DNA of 19,396 nucleotides from DATAMF01 sp036260665. GTDB lineage: Bacteria; Chloroflexota; Anaerolineae; Aggregatilineales; Aggregatilineaceae. The DNA lies in contig DATAMF010000094.1 of NCBI GenBank assembly GCA_036260665.1, positions 1-19,396 of the forward strand. The letters are read 5' to 3'. Both the position numbers and the translations under genes were made by a program. This document shows, piece after piece, positions 14,658 to 19,396 of the stretch; position 1 is the stretch's first letter; each line of letters starts with the position of its first letter. The notes below the pieces were generated by a model. That model did not search any database. It was not told where the DNA came from and saw nothing but the letters and a program-made list of their open reading frames with translations.

Positions 14658-16037
14658 CTAGTGCCAGCTTCCAATATACTCCGCATGCGCCGCCAGGTAC
14701 TCATCCACCAGCGTTTCCGCCAGCGAATACGACAGCACCAACGGGTGCGCCGCCAATGCCATGATCGCCGTTTGCCGTGACCGGGTGAGCGCCGCTTCCA
14801 CGGCTAGCCGCTCATATTGTTTCACCGTCCGCATCAGCAGTTCTTGCGGTTCGGGTATCGCCCCTATATGCAGCGGATGGACTCCTGCCGCATCCACCAT
14901 ACACCCGATTTCCACAACATCCCCAGGTCGCATGCAGTCGATAGCGCCTTCGTTCGGCACATTCACCGCGATATGAAGCGGCTTATTCGCTTGCATCGCT
15001 TCGATCAGTCCCAGCGCGACCCCAGCATATCCTTCGCCCATATCCTCACTAAAGACCGATTTGACTTCAGTTTGATCAGCTTCTTCCATGGTTGGTGCAT
15101 CCGTGCGCGCATAATGCATATAGGTTGCGCCCCGGCGGTGCTCATACGCGGCATAAATGCGCAGCGCTTCCTGCGGCTGCTGTTCGATGTTGATCGTGCG
15201 AAGCTGTTCGATCAGGCGGTGATTCAGTTCCAGCACTTCTTCCCCGCGTGTCATTTCATCGCTCAGAATGCTTTTCACCGCTTTATCCGAGTAGTAAAAA
15301 TAGAACAGATACTCGTTGACCCACATTCCAATCTGATCGATCAGTGGCCGCGCGAACATATTCATCGATGTCTGTGCCAGAAATTCCGAATTGTGCAGCA
15401 GCGGGGCCAGCACATCTTCATCATTTTTCCACACCCGCCGCGTCCACGAGAGGTGATTCAATCCGAAGACTTCCGCCCGCAGGTTGTTCGGGTCCTCTTT
15501 CAACCATCCTGCGACGGCATGGTGTCCCGCATTCGCCCCATCACAGATGCCCACCGTCCGCTTGAATCCGCTGTCCCGTAGCGCTTGCGTTACCAATCCG
15601 GCAGGATTCGTGAAATTGAACATCCACGCCTTAGGACTCAATTCCTCAATCAGTTTGGCATATTCGATCAACACCGGAATGCTGCGCAGCGCCATTGCAA
15701 ATCCGCCCGGTCCGGTAGTTTCCTGCCCCAGAACGCCATGCCGCAGCGCGATCCGTTCATCAAAGACGCGCCCTTGTTCGTTCCCCACACGGATCGACGT
15801 GACGACATGATCCGCGCCTTTAATCGCTTCGCGTGGATCAGTAGTCATCGTCACATGGAGCGAACTGCCGAGTTCGCGCAGTACCACCCGGCACAGCGCC
15901 CCGATCATTTCAAGTTTTTCGCCGTTGATGTCCATCAAACACAGTTCGCTCAATCCCAGCCGTTCCGCGCGCCGGACTGCTGACGCGATCACCAAAGGAG
16001 TTCGTACGCCTCCACCACCAATCAATGTCATTTTCAT
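14658..16037 (-). CDS. glycoside hydrolase family 4 enzyme (6-phospho-glycosidase/alpha-glycosidase type)
   Basis: 459 residues, the usual GH4 length. GH4 enzymes cleave glycosides by an NAD- and divalent-metal-dependent oxidation-elimination mechanism. Seen: Rossmann-type GGGGVRTP (7-14), NFTNPAG (141-147), the metal-ligand Cys165 in GICDGANAG, and His195 in FGLNHLSW. The 30-residue Cys-to-His spacing agrees with the family. The four residues starting at the Cys (CDGA) differ from motifs I know for defined subgroups (CNVP phospho-beta-glucosidases, CDMP phospho-alpha-glucosidases, CHSV alpha-galactosidases, CHEV alpha-glucosidases), so substrate and anomer are uncertain. The start is supported by AAGGAGA ten bases upstream. 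Context with a sugar ABC importer rather than a PTS suggests a non-phosphorylated substrate, or phosphorylation by the neighbouring PfkB kinase first. Confidence 0.94.
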   Translation of the reverse strand: MKMTLIGGGGVRTPLVIASAVRRAERLGLSELCLMDINGEKLEMIGALCRVVLRELGSSLHVTMTTDPREAIKGADHVVTSIRVGNEQGRVFDERIALRHGVLGQETTGPGGFAMALRSIPVLIEYAKLIEELSPKAWMFNFTNPAGLVTQALRDSGFKRTVGICDGANAGHHAVAGWLKEDPNNLRAEVFGLNHLSWTRRVWKNDEDVLAPLLHNSEFLAQTSMNMFARPLIDQIGMWVNEYLFYFYYSDKAVKSILSDEMTRGEEVLELNHRLIEQLRTINIEQQPQEALRIYAAYEHRRGATYMHYARTDAPTMEEADQTEVKSVFSEDMGEGYAGVALGLIEAMQANKPLHIAVNVPNEGAIDCMRPGDVVEIGCMVDAAGVHPLHIGAIPEPQELLMRTVKQYERLAVEAALTRSRQTAIMALAAHPLVLSYSLAETLVDEYLAAHAEYIGSWH

Positions 16038-16066
16038 GCCGAAATTTTCTCCTTACTTCGAACCCA

Positions 16067-16885
16067 TTATTTCACCGCTCCACCCGTTACGCCTCGGATG
16101 AAGTAGCGCTGGAAGACAACATAAATCAGAATGCTCGGCAGTGACACCAGGGTAGCGCCTGCCGCCAGCAGCGGCGTGTCCATCGAGTGCCGCCCCTGGA
16201 AAAATGCCAATCCCAGCGGCAGCGTGCGCAGTTCTTCTTTTGTGACCAGTACCAGCGCCAGCAAAAAGTCGTTCCAGGTCCAGATAAAAAACAGCACCAG
16301 CATCGTCAGTACACCCGGCCATACAATCGGCAGCATCACCCGCCACAGTGCGCCCCACATGGTGCAGCCATCCACCTTCGACGCATCCACCAGATCGCGT
16401 GGCACAGCCGCAAAGAAGCCCTGCATCCAGAACGTCCCAAAGCATACGCTCATCCCGATTTGCGGCAGAATCAGCGCCCAATAGGTATCCAGCAGCCCCA
16501 GCTTATCCATCTGGTAATACAGCGGGATGATGTATGCTTCCTGGGGGACCATGATCCCGACTAAAAATATAAAAAACAACGCTTGTTTGAAAGGAAAATT
16601 CATTCGTCCAAAGGCGCACCCTGTCAGCAGCGATAGAAATGTGGACGTGATCATCACGGGAATCACGACAATGATGCTGCTTCGGAAGTATTGGTTAAAG
16701 TGTGCCTGATTCCAGGCTTCCTCGAAATTGGTGAATTGCCATACTTCTGGCATATCAAATACGCCCCGGATAATTTCTCGGTTCGTCTTAAAAGCCGTGA
16801 ACACGATAATCACAAAAGGAATAATCGCTATCAGCAGAAAAAACATGAGCAGCATATAAGTGGGAATACGTTTCATCTTAAACAT
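16067..16885 (-). CDS. CUT1 carbohydrate ABC transporter permease (MalG/UgpE-like)
   Basis: 272 residues from ATG at 16885, about six TM helices, beginning with a helix at about 10-32. It is the second membrane subunit of a carbohydrate-uptake (CUT1) importer. The ATPase-contacting EAA loop is clear at about 163-190, with the pattern D-A-S-K-V-D-G then LP and a Trp/Asp-rich NDF segment, and the protein ends GGAVK. Start choice is uncertain: TTG at 16894, ATG at 16885 and ATG at 16876 are all in frame without a strong ribosome site. ATG 16885 overlaps the preceding permease gene by eight bases and fits translational coupling. It lies 29 bases upstream of the GH4 gene. Confidence 0.93.
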   Translation of the reverse strand: MFKMKRIPTYMLLMFFLLIAIIPFVIIVFTAFKTNREIIRGVFDMPEVWQFTNFEEAWNQAHFNQYFRSSIIVVIPVMITSTFLSLLTGCAFGRMNFPFKQALFFIFLVGIMVPQEAYIIPLYYQMDKLGLLDTYWALILPQIGMSVCFGTFWMQGFFAAVPRDLVDASKVDGCTMWGALWRVMLPIVWPGVLTMLVLFFIWTWNDFLLALVLVTKEELRTLPLGLAFFQGRHSMDTPLLAAGATLVSLPSILIYVVFQRYFIRGVTGGAVK

Positions 16886-17783
16886 TTTCTTCAACCCGTT
16901 TGCGCCATTGGATAATCAGAAATGAAATAAACAGAATCACGCTGGTCAGTGTCACGGCGATACTGGCCGCATAGCCCACTTTGTGCTGCTCGAATGCATT
17001 CTGATACAGGTGAAAACTGACGACCATCGTTTTGTTACCGGGGAGTCCCCGCGTGGTGACGTAGACGAGATCGAATACCCGCAGCGCCGAGATCAGCGTC
17101 GTCACCATCGCCACTGCAATTTCACTCCGCAGCGCGGGCAGCGTGATATGCCACAGTTGACGGAATTCATTCGCGCCGTCAATTTTAGCCGCATCATACA
17201 GTTCTTCTTCGATCCGCTGGACCCCGGCAATAAACAGCACTAGACAGAATCCGTACTGCACCCATGTACCGATCACCCCCACCGCAGGCAGCGCCAGATC
17301 AAAGTCCCCTAGCCATGCCCGTTTCCAGCTTTCGAGTCCCACCATCTCCAAAAATTCATTGAGCGGGCCGAAGATTGGGTTATAAATCCAGCGCCACACC
17401 ACCCCGACTACCACCATCGACATGACATAGGGCAGAAACAATCCGGCACGAAAAAATGTCAGCCCGAATATTTTCCGGCGAGTTAATATGGCGGTGAGAA
17501 ATAGTGCAATAATGATCGGGAAGGCCGTGTAAAAAAGGATGAATGTCAGATTATTTTGGAAAGCGACGCGGAATATTTCGTCGTGGTATAAATCTACATA
17601 GTTACTGAACCCAACAAATTGAGGGGTGTCCAGTCCATTCCACTCAAACAGGCTGTACCGGACGGTTTGCAAAATCGGCCAGAACACAAAAACGCCGTAA
17701 ATCGCGAGGGCTGGCAGAATAAAAAGATAGGCTGTCCAGAAGTGATAGCCCGGTTCGTACCCCTTAAAATACCGCCGCATCAT
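16878..17783 (-). CDS. CUT1 carbohydrate ABC transporter permease (MalF/UgpA-like)
   Basis: 301 residues with about six TM helices; the first is at about 15-38, after a short cytoplasmic N-terminus. The EAA loop starts around residue 193, with D-A-A-K-I-D-G-A at 197-204 and an LP turn, where the shared ATPase docks. It pairs with the overlapping downstream permease to form the import channel. ATG at 17783 has AGGAAA at good spacing; a second ATG follows directly at 17780. No ATPase gene of the MsmK/UgpC class accompanies it in the window, which is common for CUT1 operons that share one ATPase. Confidence 0.94.
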   Translation of the reverse strand: MMRRYFKGYEPGYHFWTAYLFILPALAIYGVFVFWPILQTVRYSLFEWNGLDTPQFVGFSNYVDLYHDEIFRVAFQNNLTFILFYTAFPIIIALFLTAILTRRKIFGLTFFRAGLFLPYVMSMVVVGVVWRWIYNPIFGPLNEFLEMVGLESWKRAWLGDFDLALPAVGVIGTWVQYGFCLVLFIAGVQRIEEELYDAAKIDGANEFRQLWHITLPALRSEIAVAMVTTLISALRVFDLVYVTTRGLPGNKTMVVSFHLYQNAFEQHKVGYAASIAVTLTSVILFISFLIIQWRKRVEENV

Positions 17784-17802
17784 AAAATTTTCCTATCAGA
17801 AT

Positions 17803-17831
17803 GGCCCCTGATCCCGCAGGAACCAGGGGCC
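17803..17831 (-). repeat. strong hairpin between the sugar-binding-protein and permease genes
   Basis: GGCCCCTG (17803-17810) pairs perfectly with CAGGGGCC (17824-17831). A further TCC/GGA pair inside the loop (17812-17814 with 17819-17821) extends it after small bulges. On the transcribed minus strand no U-run follows, so it is unlikely to be a full terminator. Its position after the binding-protein gene is that of known 3'-stabilising or partially terminating hairpins in sugar transport operons (for example malE-malF), which keep the binding protein more abundant than the permeases. Confidence 0.7.
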
Positions 17832-17853
17832 GTATATATCTGTATAGCTGCTG

Positions 17854-19158
17854 TTACTTCGACGCGAGGTATTCCTGATAATCAGCGTCGAGCTTTTCCA
17901 CAAATTCTTGCGGTGTGATCTCCTTTGCCATCAATTCTTGCAGCGATGCGGTGATCGTGTTGTAGAACGTGGGAGTTGCCCAGTCGATATAGTGTCCTAC
18001 GGCATCATTCGCATTCAGCCATGTCCACGCATTCACCAGATCGCCAAACAGCGTGCCTTCCTCCACCAGTGATGCATCAACCGGCTGCACGGGAATAAAC
18101 CCAGCGGCCACCCACAGTTCAGCGGCGCGTGCCGACATCATCCAGTCGATATATTCTGCCGCGAGATCCGCGTTTCCCGATGAAGCGCGAATTCCATAGG
18201 CCAGCGAAGTGCCGCCCACCGACATCTTGGGTTGTCCCGCTTCCGCTGGTGGCACCAGGAAGAACCCGAAGGTATCCGCACTCCCCAGATTGGCAAGTTC
18301 ACCGCTCAGCCAGCTTCCGGTGATCATCATCGGGCCGAGGCCATCTGCGAACAGACCCCACGAATCATCGTAACCAACGCCTTCGAAGAATTCCGTGAAG
18401 TAGCCCTTGTCCACCCAATTGACCAGTTTTTCGGCAGCTTGCAGATTCTCAGGCGTATTGAACCCAACTTCACTGCGCCCGAAGACGAAATCATCCAGGT
18501 AGGTTCGATCAATATACGCATTCTGAATTTCGCTGTAGGTATGAATCCCCGGCCAGCCATCCAGATTACCGAACACAATCGGGGCCATTCCCTGCTGGAC
18601 AACCGTGTCTAGCAGTGCTTCAAATTCATCAAAAGTGGTGGGTATGGTGAGTCCCATTTCGTTGAACAGGTCGCGGTTATAGAACACACCGACCATCTCA
18701 GCCAGTGGGGGTACGCCGTACAGGTTCCCTTCGCCGAACACCGCACCATCCGCTGTAAAGCTGTTGCGTGCAACGATACCTGGCGAAAGTTTCTCAACCC
18801 AACCATACTGTTCAGCATAGGGCGTCAGGTCCAGCAGCAGGCCACTTTTGACAAACGTCCCCATATCTGAGAGGCCCTGGTTAACCTGCACCACATCGGG
18901 ACCGTCGTCACTTGCCAGCGCTAACCCGGTCGTCGCTTTGAGGTCATCGAGTGACTTGGCAACCCGATCAACGGTAACACCCGGATGAGCCTCTTCAAAT
19001 TCTTGTGCCAGCGTATCGGCAACTTCATTTTCCACATCGCGTGCATTAATATCCCACACAACCAGTGTAACATCTTCTTGTGCCTGGCTAGCGGTGACAG
19101 TTGGCAGCGCTGCGATGAGCAGAGCGAGGATGGTAATCAATCGTAAAGCGTTTTTCAT
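17854..19158 (-). CDS. CUT1 extracellular sugar-binding protein
   Basis: 434 residues, type-1 solute-binding fold of carbohydrate ABC importers, exported to capture sugar and deliver it to the two permeases. The signal peptide covers residues 1-27 (MKNALRLITILALL start, SQA cleavage site) with no lipobox Cys. The mature protein opens with VTLVVWDIN, contains GVFYNRDLFNEMGL and FGFFLVPPAEAG segments typical of the family, and ends in an EYLASK tail. ATG at 19158 is chosen because AAGGAGAG lies eight bases upstream and the signal peptide begins there; an upstream in-frame start at 19215 would overlap the regulator gene and spoil the signal peptide. It is the first transporter gene of the operon, 25 bases after the GntR-type regulator stop. 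Ligand not identifiable, presumably an oligosaccharide or glycoside cleaved by the GH4 enzyme. Confidence 0.94.
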   Translation of the reverse strand: MKNALRLITILALLIAALPTVTASQAQEDVTLVVWDINARDVENEVADTLAQEFEEAHPGVTVDRVAKSLDDLKATTGLALASDDGPDVVQVNQGLSDMGTFVKSGLLLDLTPYAEQYGWVEKLSPGIVARNSFTADGAVFGEGNLYGVPPLAEMVGVFYNRDLFNEMGLTIPTTFDEFEALLDTVVQQGMAPIVFGNLDGWPGIHTYSEIQNAYIDRTYLDDFVFGRSEVGFNTPENLQAAEKLVNWVDKGYFTEFFEGVGYDDSWGLFADGLGPMMITGSWLSGELANLGSADTFGFFLVPPAEAGQPKMSVGGTSLAYGIRASSGNADLAAEYIDWMMSARAAELWVAAGFIPVQPVDASLVEEGTLFGDLVNAWTWLNANDAVGHYIDWATPTFYNTITASLQELMAKEITPQEFVEKLDADYQEYLASK

Positions 19159-19183
19159 GGGGTGACTCTCCTTGTTCCAAGTT

Positions 19184-19396
19184 TTATTCCAGGTGCTCGT
19201 TCGAACGGGAAGCATTGAATAGTTTGTGACGCGCCATCTCTCCTTCCTCTATTTGCAGGTGATACTGATCGCCGCGGATCACACTCCTGCTCAATTCAAT
19301 CGGTTGGCGGTTCTGCGCGAACGTGATCTGTTCTTTATAGAGCAGGGCCGCGGGGAGTCTCAGATCAAGTAGTTCCGCCTCTTCTTCATCGGCGAG
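19184..19396 (-). CDS. GntR-family transcriptional regulator, C-terminal UTRA end (5' part beyond window)
   Basis: An open frame enters from the right window edge and ends at TAA (19186-19184), giving the last 70 residues. It contains PAALLYKEQITFAQNRQPIE followed by LSRSVIRGDQYHLQ. This matches the closing strands of the UTRA effector domain, whose pattern is a hydrophobic strand, then G/R-x-P-I-E, S/R-x-S, and R-G-D-x-Y. GntR/HutC-subfamily regulators with UTRA domains are typically repressors released by a sugar phosphate. Lying 25 bases before the binding-protein gene on the same strand, it probably controls this operon, and its effector may be the product of the PfkB or GH4 step (inference). 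The DNA-binding domain and the operator would be outside the window. Confidence 0.88.
   Translation of the reverse strand, partial: LADEEEAELLDLRLPAALLYKEQITFAQNRQPIELSRSVIRGDQYHLQIEEGEMARHKLFNASRSNEHLE

Noticed and set aside
14817..15581. Plus-strand open frame of 254 codons inside the GH4 gene
   Set aside because: Antisense to a well-supported GH4 gene. Composition (His/Arg/Phe/Ile-rich) is typical of a shadow frame.
19159..19215. Upstream in-frame start at 19215 for the sugar-binding protein
   Set aside because: It would overlap the regulator's coding end and place charged residues before the signal peptide. ATG at 19158 has a strong ribosome site.

Overview
The window looks like a bacterial chromosome of moderate GC content, most probably from the phylum Chloroflexota (Anaerolineae-like). 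This is inference from style: a Hanks-type Ser/Thr kinase, Pro/Thr-rich linkers before LysM, secreted solute-binding proteins, and FtsX/MacB-type export operons carrying their own two-component system. No rRNA, tRNA, CRISPR array, transposase or phage gene was seen. Genes are densely packed and no gene-free stretch exceeds about 200 bases.

Left end, minus strand (1-1777). A Ser/Thr protein kinase runs off the left edge (start at 985) behind a good sigma70-like promoter. Upstream of it is an AcpH-like acyl-carrier-protein phosphodiesterase gene split by a one-base frameshift near 1703.

Centre, plus strand (1826-13694). This is a tightly packed eight-gene operon: a secreted protein made of two tandem solute-binding-protein modules; a 10-TM-type double-FtsX permease; a HlyD/MacA-like adaptor lipoprotein; two ABC ATPases (the first with an AbrB-like C-terminal tail); a membrane-anchored LysM protein with an Ig-like tail; a sensor histidine kinase; and an OmpR/PhoB-type response regulator. 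Upstream of the first gene are three TGTAA direct repeats at exact 11-bp spacing, followed by a -10-like element. That is the geometry expected of a PhoB/OmpR-family operator, so the response regulator encoded at the operon's end plausibly controls the whole operon. The pairing of a duplicated import-type binding protein with an export/mechanotransmission-type ABC system is the most unusual thing in the window.

Right end, minus strand (13691-19396). This is a carbohydrate uptake operon, read right to left: the C-terminal end of a GntR/UTRA regulator (cut by the window edge), a CUT1-type sugar-binding protein, two CUT1 permeases, a glycoside hydrolase family 4 enzyme and a PfkB sugar kinase. 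A strong hairpin lies between the binding-protein gene and the first permease gene. No CUT1 ATPase is encoded here, so a shared MsmK/UgpC-type ATPase elsewhere is presumably used. The logic is import of a glycoside, NAD/metal-dependent hydrolysis by GH4, and phosphorylation of a sugar by PfkB. The plus- and minus-strand operons meet tail to tail, sharing four bases (13691-13694).
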